Source: Candidatus Sediminicultor sextus (GTDB taxonomy: Bacteria; Atribacterota; Phoenicimicrobiia; Phoenicimicrobiales; Phoenicimicrobiaceae). From it: 5,085 nt of DNA. The translations under genes were made by a program, and so were the position numbers. Positions 1 through 5,048 of the stretch are shown here, in pieces. The notes beneath the pieces are model-generated. The model did no database searches and was not told where the DNA came from. It was given only the letters and a program-made list of their open reading frames with translations. Within the stretch, counting starts at the first letter, position 1. Every line of letters begins with the position of its first letter. The stretch spans positions 1,773 through 6,857 of the forward strand of contig JADBKX010000012.1 in assembly GCA_014894735.1 (NCBI GenBank), given 5' to 3'.

Positions 1-1023
1 ACTAACTGCCGGGACAACACATATATCAGACCTTTGATAGATTGCTTTTGTCTCCTTTTTAGTGACAAAATCAATAGAACGAAGGGGATTAATCAAAGTA
101 GGTATGGGTTTAATATAAGCTCTAATTATCACTTCTTCTCCATTGGTCACTCCGCCCTCTATACCGCCAGCTCGATTGGTCTTTCGGTAATAGCGGGAGG
201 AATTTTTTCTTGGCTCTTCTTGAGCAAAGATTTCATCATGAACATCTGAACCTTTTTTCTCTGAAGCCTCTACTCCCTCACCTATCTCAACTGCCTTTAC
301 CCCTGGAATACTCATAAAAGCTGAAGCCAATTGAGCATCTAAACGCCTATCCCATTGGACGTAACTTCCTAAACCGATAGGAACACCGGTAATTACCACC
401 TCAAATACCCCACCTAAAGTATCTCCTTTCTCCCGAGCTCGATCAATTTCTCTACACATTCCGATTGATGCTATTCCATCTATGCAATATACTGGTGATT
501 TGTTAATCTCGGCTTTAATCTTTGGATTAAAAGAAGTAATCCTCCGGGCTTTAACCTGTCCAATCCTTAATACATAACTATAAATATTTAAATCAAATTC
601 TTCCAAAAATTGTTGAGCTACTGAGCCTATAGCCACCCTCATGGCAGTCTGTCGAGCACTGGTTCTCTCTGAGACTTTCCGCACGTCTTCAAATCCATAT
701 TTTATTGCTCCGGCAAAATCTGCATGTCCTGGTCGAGGAATAGTTAAAGAGGGATATTTTTTATCTTGCCAATTCTCCCAGTCTTTATTTTTTATCATTA
801 AGCCAAGAGGACTTCCAATGGTCTTTCCTTCTACCAACCCGGATAATATCTCAACTCGATCCTGTTCAATCTTCATCCTCTCTCCTCTGCCATACCCTCC
901 TTGGCGTCTCGTTAGATTAAGATTGATCTTTTCTTCGTTTAAGGAAAAACCTGCTGGCAAACCTTCTATTATTCCCAACAAACATTTTCCGTGAGATTCT
1001 CCCGCATCGAGAAATCTTAGCAT
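1..1023 (-). CDS. aroC: Chorismate synthase, C-terminus cut by window edge
   Basis: Converts 5-enolpyruvylshikimate-3-phosphate to chorismate by 1,4-elimination of phosphate, using reduced FMN, in the cytosol. The frame stays open from the ATG to the left edge, giving 341 residues. Family members are about 360 to 400 residues long, so roughly the last 20 to 50 are missing. Visible motifs are GESHG at residues 8-12 (His11, an active-site His in the family), PRPGHAD at 96-102 (second conserved His100), SARQTAMRVA at 122-131, NRAGGIEGGVTNG at 283-295 and RSDICVVPA at 331-339. Together these cover the three family signatures. Gln125 stands where most members I recall have Glu (SARET). AAGGGAG at 1034-1040 supports this ATG. 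It lies 28 nt after the aroE stop and is probably not the last gene of the operon. The identification is secure. Confidence 0.97.
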   Translation of the reverse strand, partial: MLRFLDAGESHGKCLLGIIEGLPAGFSLNEEKINLNLTRRQGGYGRGERMKIEQDRVEILSGLVEGKTIGSPLGLMIKNKDWENWQDKKYPSLTIPRPGHADFAGAIKYGFEDVRKVSERTSARQTAMRVAIGSVAQQFLEEFDLNIYSYVLRIGQVKARRITSFNPKIKAEINKSPVYCIDGIASIGMCREIDRAREKGDTLGGVFEVVITGVPIGLGSYVQWDRRLDAQLASAFMSIPGVKAVEIGEGVEASEKKGSDVHDEIFAQEEPRKNSSRYYRKTNRAGGIEGGVTNGEEVIIRAYIKPIPTLINPLRSIDFVTKKETKAIYQRSDICVVPAVS

Positions 1024-1051
1024 TTTGTATTTTCTCCCTTCTCTTTGACTT

Positions 1052-1927
1052 TCAAGCAATATAAGTAATTCTTTTAATCATTTCTAATACTTCTTTCCCT
1101 TTTGGTTTAAAGCCAGTCCAGAGATAGAAACTCTCTATACCTTGATAAACTAACATCGGTAAACCATTAATTGTTTTTGCTCCTGCCCTCTCCGCTTGTC
1201 TTAAAAAAAGAGTCTTAGCTGGGTGATAGGTAAGGTCATAGACTAAGAGATTAGAGTGAAACAATCTTTTTTCAGGCAAAGGAGTATTATTGATTTGAGG
1301 GGGCATTTCTAAAGAAATAGCATTAACTAAAAGATGAGCCTCCCCTATTTTATCTTTTAACCTCTCTTTCTCTAAAGGGAATATATTAATATTGCTCCCG
1401 GGGAAAAAGGTTAAAAAATCCTGTTTAATCTTTTCAGCCTTTTCAGGAGTTCGATTAAAGATACATATCTCTTCTATTTCTTCCTCTAAAAGAGCATAAA
1501 TTACCCCACGAGCAGCCCCTCCTGCTCCTAAAATAATTGCTTTCTCCCCTTTTATTGCAAATTTCCCATCTTCCTGCAGGCTTTTCTTGAAACCAATTAC
1601 ATCGGTATTGTAACCGGTAAGAATACCTTTATTGTTAACAATAGTATTTACTGCTCCAATTCTTCGGGCAGATTCTTCCACTTCGTCTAAAAATTTAATT
1701 ACTTTCTCTTTGTAAGGAAAAGTGATGTTTACCCCTCTTATATTCAGAGCTTTTATCCCTTGAATGGCTTTATCTAAATTGGTTTCTGCTACTTGAAAAG
1801 GTAGATAACAAAAGTTTAAAGAATGTTTAAGTATTATTTGGTTATGGATAAGTGGGGAAAGACTATTTTCTATATTTTTACCGATTATCCCGATTATTTT
1901 GGTCTTTCCGTTAATGTCCTTTTTCAT
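1052..1927 (-). CDS. aroE: Shikimate dehydrogenase (NADP+)
   Basis: Reduces 3-dehydroshikimate to shikimate with NADPH, the fourth step of the shikimate pathway. The 291 residues are a usual length. The substrate-binding N-terminal half shows SLSP at 22-25, NITFPYK at 67-73 with the catalytic Lys73, GAVNT at 91-95 and GYNTD at 105-109 with the catalytic Asp109. The Rossmann half has the glycine loop GAGGAARG at 134-141 and NRT at 158-160, which in the family contacts the 2'-phosphate of NADPH. YDLTYHP at 230-236 and GLPMLVYQG at 255-263 complete the family pattern. Odd feature: the loop normally read as NAT-x-x-GM is NAISLEM at 202-208, so Thr is Ile204 and Gly is Glu207. All catalytic residues are present, so it is probably active. 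AAGGTGGGGG at 1933-1942 is the ribosome binding site. The start lies 57 nt after aroA. Confidence 0.96.
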   Translation of the reverse strand: MKKDINGKTKIIGIIGKNIENSLSPLIHNQIILKHSLNFCYLPFQVAETNLDKAIQGIKALNIRGVNITFPYKEKVIKFLDEVEESARRIGAVNTIVNNKGILTGYNTDVIGFKKSLQEDGKFAIKGEKAIILGAGGAARGVIYALLEEEIEEICIFNRTPEKAEKIKQDFLTFFPGSNINIFPLEKERLKDKIGEAHLLVNAISLEMPPQINNTPLPEKRLFHSNLLVYDLTYHPAKTLFLRQAERAGAKTINGLPMLVYQGIESFYLWTGFKPKGKEVLEMIKRITYIA

Positions 1928-1953
1928 TTATACCCCCACCTTAATTCTTTATA

Positions 1954-1981
1954 GAGATTACTTCACTGTATTCGCAATGAT
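1954..1981. repeat. Degenerate REP-like interspersed repeat
   Basis: The plus strand starts GAGATTACTTCACTG and ends TTCGCAATGAT. It resembles a short interspersed element I recall from many bacterial genomes, whose ends read GAGATTGCTTC and CGCAATGACA. On the minus strand ATTGC (1974-1978) can pair with GTAAT (1958-1962), one pair being G.U, around a 12-nt loop. It fills half of the aroA-aroE gap. The same stretch also shows a poor promoter-like pair, TTGCGA, 18 nt, TATAAA (1972-1977 and 1948-1953). The assignment rests on recalled similarity and a single copy in the window. Confidence 0.35.
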
Positions 1982-1984
1982 AGA

Positions 1985-3274
1985 TTAAAAGTTAATCAAA
2001 TTTTGTAAAGTCTTTTCGAATCCGGGAAAAGATATATCTATACATTCTGAATTTCTAATCACAGTTTTACCTTCGGCTAATAGAGCAGCGACTGCTAAAG
2101 ACATAGCAATTCGGTGATCATTATAACTTTCGCAGACTGCTCCCTGCAATCTAGTGGGACCATTTACCGTAAAACCATCTTCCTCTTCCTCAATATCTGC
2201 TCCCATTTTTTTTAATTCGCTGACAATAGCTTTTATCCGATCAGACTCCTTCACCCTTAATTCTCTTGCCCCACTTACTAACGTTTTACCCTGCGCCTGA
2301 GTTGCCACCACAGCAATGAGGGGTAATTCATCGATTAGGAGGGGCACCATTTCTTCTTTAATCTCTATTCCTTTTAATTCTGAATATCCTATCTTTAAAT
2401 CAGCCCGAGGTTCATTAGATTTTATCTGGTAATTTAAAATATCAATCTTTGTCCCCATTTTTTTTAATATTTCAATTATTCCGATCCTGGTAGGATTAAC
2501 TCCTACTTGCTTAATTATAATCTGTGAGTCCCTTAATATACTGGCAGCGGCTATGAAATAAGCAGCAGAAGAAATATCGCCAGGAATAAAAATATCAGTA
2601 CTCCTTAATTCTGTTCCGCCCTTTATTTTAACTTCAGGAGGAGATATTTTTATATCTCCCTGCATAGTCTCTAACATCCGCTCGGTATGGTCCCTGGTGG
2701 ACAGATGTTCACTAATAACTGTCTCACCAGTTGCATAAAGGCCAGCCAACAGAAGGGCTGATTTCACCTGAGCACTGGCTACAGGTAAGGTATATTGGAA
2801 AGAATTAAGTTGACTTCCTTTTATACTTAAAGGAGCAAAATGACCATCTTCTCTCCCCCAAATATCTGCCCCCATTAACCGAAGAGGTTGGACTACTCTT
2901 TTCATAGGTCTTTTTCTGATTGAATTATCGCCATTTAAAACAGAATAAAAATTCTGTCCACTAAGCAATCCGGTTAAAAGACGGATGGTCGTCCCCGAAT
3001 TCCCCACATCAAGTATAGCTTTTGGTTCTTGCAATCCATATAATCCTTTTCCTTTTATATTAACAGAATTATCTTGACCTAACTCTATTTTCACTCCCAA
3101 GGATTGCATGCATTCTAAAGTTCTTAGGCAATCTAAGGAATTTAATAAATTGTATACTCGAGTTTCTCCCTGACAAATAGACCCTAAAATCAGAGAGCGG
3201 TGAGATATTGATTTATCTCCCGGGACAAATATATTCCCTGTTAATTTATTAACTTTTTCTAAAACAAGTTCCAC
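1985..3274 (-). CDS. aroA: EPSP synthase (3-phosphoshikimate 1-carboxyvinyltransferase)
   Basis: Transfers the enolpyruvyl group of phosphoenolpyruvate to shikimate-3-phosphate, giving the substrate of AroC. The 429 residues are a typical length for the two-domain inside-out barrel. Motifs in order are PGDKSISHR at 18-26 (Lys21, Ser22 and Arg26 bind substrates), DVGNSGTTIR at 89-98, IRKRPM at 119-124, SAQVKSA at 167-173, RDHTERM at 194-200, PGDISSAAYF at 231-240, the catalytic IDELP at 314-318 (Asp315, Glu316), RVKESDR at 340-346 and NDHRIAM at 385-391. The form GNSGTT is the one I associate with Bacillus/Staphylococcus-type enzymes. Gly94 is kept at the position where CP4-type glyphosate-tolerant enzymes have Ala. 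The start codon is GTG, directly after the aroF stop TAA, with no intervening base. MELVLEK leading into the PGDKS motif fits family N-termini. Confidence 0.97.
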   Translation of the reverse strand: MELVLEKVNKLTGNIFVPGDKSISHRSLILGSICQGETRVYNLLNSLDCLRTLECMQSLGVKIELGQDNSVNIKGKGLYGLQEPKAILDVGNSGTTIRLLTGLLSGQNFYSVLNGDNSIRKRPMKRVVQPLRLMGADIWGREDGHFAPLSIKGSQLNSFQYTLPVASAQVKSALLLAGLYATGETVISEHLSTRDHTERMLETMQGDIKISPPEVKIKGGTELRSTDIFIPGDISSAAYFIAAASILRDSQIIIKQVGVNPTRIGIIEILKKMGTKIDILNYQIKSNEPRADLKIGYSELKGIEIKEEMVPLLIDELPLIAVVATQAQGKTLVSGARELRVKESDRIKAIVSELKKMGADIEEEEDGFTVNGPTRLQGAVCESYNDHRIAMSLAVAALLAEGKTVIRNSECIDISFPGFEKTLQNLINF

Positions 3275-4327
3275 TTAATTTTTCATCCTCTCTAAATCAT
3301 CTTCAGCAGATGTACCCAATTCTCGACCTACCGCCTGAACTATAGGGCTTAATTCTTTCATTAATTGAGTAAAAGTATCGAGTCTTAAAGTCTGAGCTCC
3401 ATCGCTAAGTGAACTTTTGGGGTCAGGATGAACTTCGATAAGTAAGCCATCCGCTCCAGCAGCTATAGCAGCTTTGGCCATTGGGCTAACCAATCTCCAT
3501 CTACCGGTAGCATGGCTGGGATCTACAATTACCGGCAAATGACTCAACCTCTTTAATGCAGGGACTGCGCTTAAATCCAAAGTATTGCGGGTATAGTTTT
3601 CAAAAGTACGAATTCCTCGCTCACATAATATCACTTCGTAATTTCCTTGAGATAAAATATATTCTGCTGATAATAATAATTCTTCTATAGTAGCTGATAA
3701 TCCTCTTTTTAATAATATCGGCTTTTTAGTTTTACCTAATTCTTGAAGCAATACAAAATTCTGCATATTACGAGCGCCTACTTGAAATATATCGGTATAT
3801 TTACCTACCAGTTCTATCTGGTTAACCGACATCACTTCAGTTACAACTACTAAACCTGTCTCCTCCCCAGCCTGAGCCAATAACTTCAAGCCTTCTTCTC
3901 CTAATCCCTGAAAGCTGTAAGGAGAAGTCCGAGGTTTAAAAGCTCCTCCCCTTAATATCTTTGCTCCAGCAGCTTTCACTTGTTGAGCTGTCTCAAATAT
4001 CTGTTTTTTATTTTCTACCACACATGGTCCAGCCATTACTACCACCTCTTTGCCGCCAATAACTACATCCTTTACTTTAACTATAGTATCAAAACTCTTA
4101 AACTCCCTGCTTGCCAATTTGTAAGGCTTTACAATACGAATAATCTCTTCCACACCATTAAAGGCGTAAAAAGGAACAGAAGCTAAATTTTCTACATCTC
4201 CGATTACTCCTAAGATAATCCGCTTTTCTCCCCGAGAGATGTGTACTTTATGCCCTAATTCGTACAATTTTTCTATTACTTTTTCTACATCAGAATCGTT
4301 AGTTTTGCCGTTCATCACAATAATCAC
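3275..4327 (-). CDS. aroF: 3-deoxy-7-phosphoheptulonate (DAHP) synthase, type I-beta with N-terminal regulatory domain
   Basis: Condenses phosphoenolpyruvate with erythrose-4-phosphate to DAHP, the committed step of aromatic biosynthesis. Residues 1 to about 70 form the ferredoxin-like domain that in the Thermotoga maritima enzyme carries Tyr/Phe feedback inhibition. The rest is the TIM barrel, with MAGPC at 98-102, KPRTSPYSFQG at 131-141, LKRG at 206-209 and DPSHATG at 269-275. Cys102, His272, Glu298 and Asp309 line up, with the same numbering, with the metal ligands I recall for T. maritima. The C-terminus runs about 13 residues beyond the usual VGREL end. The start is GTG and overlaps the aroH stop as GTGA. 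The ATG at codon 5 is less likely because it sits about 22 nt from the ribosome binding site. If the N-terminal domain works as in T. maritima, Tyr would control this enzyme as well as its transcription. Confidence 0.97.
   Translation of the reverse strand: MIIVMNGKTNDSDVEKVIEKLYELGHKVHISRGEKRIILGVIGDVENLASVPFYAFNGVEEIIRIVKPYKLASREFKSFDTIVKVKDVVIGGKEVVVMAGPCVVENKKQIFETAQQVKAAGAKILRGGAFKPRTSPYSFQGLGEEGLKLLAQAGEETGLVVVTEVMSVNQIELVGKYTDIFQVGARNMQNFVLLQELGKTKKPILLKRGLSATIEELLLSAEYILSQGNYEVILCERGIRTFENYTRNTLDLSAVPALKRLSHLPVIVDPSHATGRWRLVSPMAKAAIAAGADGLLIEVHPDPKSSLSDGAQTLRLDTFTQLMKELSPIVQAVGRELGTSAEDDLERMKN
3284..3293 (-). promoter_or_regulatory. Ribosome binding site of aroA inside the aroF 3' end
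   Basis: AGAGAGGATG lies within the last codons of aroF, with its AGAGGA core about 11 nt before the GTG of aroA. Because aroA begins at the base after the aroF stop, a ribosome finishing aroF is placed on the aroA start. Coupled translation is therefore likely, and this supports GTG as the true start. Confidence 0.6.
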
Positions 4328-4719
4328 TTGAATTCACCCTCCTTTTGACCTGAAATTTCATTCATTAAATCTTTTCTTAGTATTCTCGCTCCTCTTAAAT
4401 AGCAATGTTTTATTTCTTGTAGGCTTTTTTGGCAATTTATCTGGATTAATATTCGAATACATTTTGGCAAGCTCCCTGGAACTTCGATTTCTTGCATATC
4501 AAAAAGAGGGACTCTATCCCAGCCTAATTCTCGTGCTGCCTGAGCCGGAAAGGCAGCATTTAAATCAGAGGTGGCACTAAAAAAAACACTTACTATATCT
4601 TCAATTTTAAAATTATTCTCTCTCTGTAAAGTAATCAGCAATTCTTTGGTGATTTCTATAATCTCTTCTTTAGTATTGCTATTTACAGTTATCGCTCCTC
4701 TTATTCCTCTTACCAGCAT
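4324..4719 (-). CDS. aroH: Chorismate mutase, AroH type
   Basis: Rearranges chorismate to prephenate, the branch step towards Tyr and Phe. The 131 residues match the monofunctional trimeric AroH family of Bacillus subtilis (about 127 residues), not the helical AroQ family. Aligned with B. subtilis AroH as I recall it, the key residues are present: Arg7 in the opening RGIRGA motif, Phe57, Ala59, Glu77 (Glu78), Arg89 (Arg90) and Tyr107 (Tyr108). Cys75 of B. subtilis is Asp74 here and Lys60 is Gln60. The ATG is preceded by GAGGTGAG at 4723-4730. As the first structural gene it lies directly behind the attenuator terminator. It overlaps aroF by 4 nt, so the enzyme that starts the pathway and the one that commits chorismate to Tyr/Phe are made together. 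Confidence 0.96.
   Translation of the reverse strand: MLVRGIRGAITVNSNTKEEIIEITKELLITLQRENNFKIEDIVSVFFSATSDLNAAFPAQAARELGWDRVPLFDMQEIEVPGSLPKCIRILIQINCQKSLQEIKHCYLRGARILRKDLMNEISGQKEGEFK
4335..4344 (-). promoter_or_regulatory. Strong ribosome binding site of aroF inside aroH
   Basis: AAGGAGGGTG in the last codons of aroH ends within about 10 nt of the GTG at 4325-4327. It is almost fully complementary to the anti-Shine-Dalgarno sequence. It decides for the GTG over the ATG four codons later. Combined with the GTGA overlap, it suggests that ribosomes re-initiate from aroH into aroF. Confidence 0.75.
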
Positions 4720-4756
4720 ACTCTCACCTCTTTCGCTAAATTTCTTTCCATAAAAT

Positions 4757-4790
4757 AAAAAAAGTCATAGGAATTTAAAAAACCTATGAC
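4757..4790 (-). terminator. Intrinsic terminator of the attenuator (segments 4:5)
   Basis: GTCATAGG (4783-4790) and CCTATGAC (4764-4771) form a perfect 8-bp stem around an 11-nt A/U loop. Seven Us follow at once on the minus-strand RNA (4757-4763), then A and four more Us. It sits 37 nt before the aroH start codon with no gene end nearby, which suits conditional termination. The stem is short and only half G+C, so termination may be incomplete. Confidence 0.83.
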
Positions 4791-4822
4791 CTTTATATAT
4801 AAACATATAAAGATATCATAGG
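4783..4822 (-). promoter_or_regulatory. Antiterminator hairpin (segments 3:4)
   Basis: CCTATGA (4816-4822) pairs with TCATAGG (4783-4789), using most of the 5' arm of the terminator. Inside it, CTTTATAT (4805-4812) pairs with ATATAAAG (4791-4798) around a 6-nt loop. The two helices, 7 and 8 bp, are separated by a 3-by-1 internal loop. Forming this hairpin excludes the terminator stem. Confidence 0.75.
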
Positions 4823-4854
4823 CATAAAACCGATGTCTATGCCTATGATATCTT
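4810..4854 (-). promoter_or_regulatory. Anti-antiterminator hairpin (segments 2:3)
   Basis: A perfect 17-bp inverted repeat (4810-4826 with 4838-4854) encloses an 11-nt loop. It is the longest uninterrupted helix in the leader. It locks up segment 3 and so releases segment 4 to build the terminator. On the minus-strand RNA it is followed by UAUAUGUUUAU rather than a clean U tract, so it is not itself a good terminator in the operon's direction. Confidence 0.82.
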
Positions 4855-4892
4855 ATTTTTTACTTCTAAGATGTTAAGGCATAAACATCGGT
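4829..4892 (-). promoter_or_regulatory. Segment 1:2 pairing controlled by the leader ribosome
   Basis: Segment 1 (4877-4892), inside the last codons of the leader ORF, pairs with 4829-4844 over 16 bp with one G.U pair and no bulge. The loop is 32 nt long and contains the leader stop codon. Segment 2 shares 4838-4844 with the 2:3 hairpin, and the rest of its length falls in that hairpin's loop, so the two foldings exclude each other. A ribosome on the stop codon would cover segment 1. Confidence 0.78.
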
Positions 4893-4961
4893 GGAATAAT
4901 AGTAATAGTAATAAAAATCAAAGGAATTTATCGATTTAGTAAATTCTCTATTTATTGCCAC
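4866..4961 (-). CDS. Tyr-rich attenuator leader peptide, 31 residues
   Basis: This short ORF runs from GTG to TAG. Codons 13-27 read SFDFYYYYYYSTDVY. Codons 17-22 (4896-4913) are six Tyr codons in a row, TAT and TAC mixed; Tyr27 is a seventh, and Phe occurs at 7, 14 and 16. There is no Trp codon. AAGGAG lies 8 nt before the GTG, and a near-consensus promoter places the transcript start about 20 nt upstream. The peptide is probably not functional itself; its translation would report charged tRNA-Tyr, as leader peptides do in trp, his and pheA operons. Its last codons form segment 1 of the attenuator. The GTG start rests on the spacing to the ribosome binding site. The Tyr run could be a chance product of a simple repeat, but the ORF, signals and pairing segments together argue against that. 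Confidence 0.87.
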   Translation of the reverse strand: MAINREFTKSINSFDFYYYYYYSTDVYALTS

Positions 4962-4969
4962 CTTACCTA

Positions 4970-4975
4970 CTCCTT
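4970..4975 (-). promoter_or_regulatory. Ribosome binding site of the leader peptide
   Basis: AAGGAG with an 8-nt spacer to the GTG at 4959-4961. It is the only good Shine-Dalgarno sequence in the leader before aroH, and it selects the GTG frame that contains the Tyr run. The inferred 5' end lies only about 7 nt upstream, so ribosomes can load as soon as the RNA emerges. Confidence 0.8.
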
Positions 4976-4988
4976 AACATTTTTTAAA

Positions 4989-5017
4989 ATATTAGCATAC
5001 TCTTTCGTCTCTGTCAA
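4989..5017 (-). promoter_or_regulatory. Housekeeping-sigma promoter of the aro operon
   Basis: On the minus strand TTGACA (5012-5017) is a perfect -35 box, the spacer is 17 nt, and TAATAT (4989-4994) differs from TATAAT at two positions. TG at 4996-4997 gives an extended -10 (TGC-TAATAT). The start point should be an A near 4982. With such a strong match, initiation is probably high and control is left mainly to attenuation, unless the adjoining repeat binds a regulator. Confidence 0.88.
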
Positions 5018-5048
5018 ATTTTATTTAATGACAATTTTATTTAATGAC
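5017..5048 (-). repeat. Perfect 16-bp tandem direct repeat upstream of the -35 box
   Basis: GTCATTAAATAAAATT occurs twice without a gap (5033-5048 and 5017-5032), and the second copy runs into the first T of the -35 box. The A/T-rich body resembles an UP element. The 16-bp period could also mark two regulator sites, or the repeat may be a recent slippage duplication. Which of these applies cannot be told from one copy. Confidence 0.9.

Larger units (their letters stand above)
4757..4982 (-). promoter_or_regulatory. Ribosome-mediated transcription attenuator of the aro operon (Tyr, possibly Phe)
   Basis: This is the transcribed leader of about 226 nt between the inferred start point and the terminator. 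It contains a Tyr-rich leader ORF and five segments that can pair with the next one in series: 1 (4877-4892), 2 (4829-4854), 3 (4805-4826), 4 (4783-4798) and 5 (4764-4771). Proposed working: if charged tRNA-Tyr is scarce, the ribosome stalls at the Tyr run and leaves segment 1 free. Then 1 pairs with 2, 3 pairs with 4, and RNA polymerase reads into aroH. If Tyr is plentiful, the ribosome reaches the stop codon and covers segment 1. Then 2 pairs with 3, 4 pairs with 5, and transcription terminates. The sequence shows the complementarity, the codons and the U tract; the mechanism is inferred. No T-box or TRAP-type motif was seen. Confidence 0.87.

Noticed and set aside
34..994. Plus-strand open frames at 34-249 and 641-994.
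   Set aside because: They lie opposite aroC, whose full motif set is on the minus strand. They have no ribosome binding site and no family-like composition.
1948..1977. Internal promoter for aroE (TTGCGA, 18 nt, TATAAA).
   Set aside because: The -35 box is poor and the spacer is not optimal. It would start the RNA almost at the ribosome binding site, and the sequence is better matched by the REP-like element.
4711..4752. Short minus-strand ORF starting at the ATG at 4750-4752, overlapping the aroH start out of frame (13 codons).
   Set aside because: It is preceded only by the terminator U tract, with no Shine-Dalgarno sequence, and its composition is not informative.
3980..4753. Plus-strand open frames at 3980-4186 and 4571-4753.
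   Set aside because: They lie opposite aroF and aroH and mirror A/T-rich codons of those genes. There are no motifs or start signals.
4810..4861. Plus-strand intrinsic terminator: the 17-bp inverted repeat followed by TATTTTTT on the plus strand.
   Set aside because: No plus-strand gene ends before it, because everything to the left is the minus-strand aro operon. The hairpin is better explained as the 2:3 element of the attenuator.
4895..4917. Simple-sequence repeat (TAT/TAC alternation).
   Set aside because: It lies in frame within an ORF that has a start, a well-spaced ribosome binding site and a stop codon matched to pairing segments. Control codons explain it better than a neutral microsatellite.
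4963..4980. Five-codon ORF from the ATG at 4978-4980, overlapping the leader's ribosome binding site.
   Set aside because: There is no ribosome binding site, it sits almost at the transcript 5' end, and it stops before the GTG of the leader.
4720..4982. T-box riboswitch or TRAP/trp RNA-binding site.
   Set aside because: There is no recognisable T-box sequence, no specifier stem with the usual layout, and no series of GAG/UAG triplets. The leader ORF with Tyr codons supports a ribosome-based mechanism.
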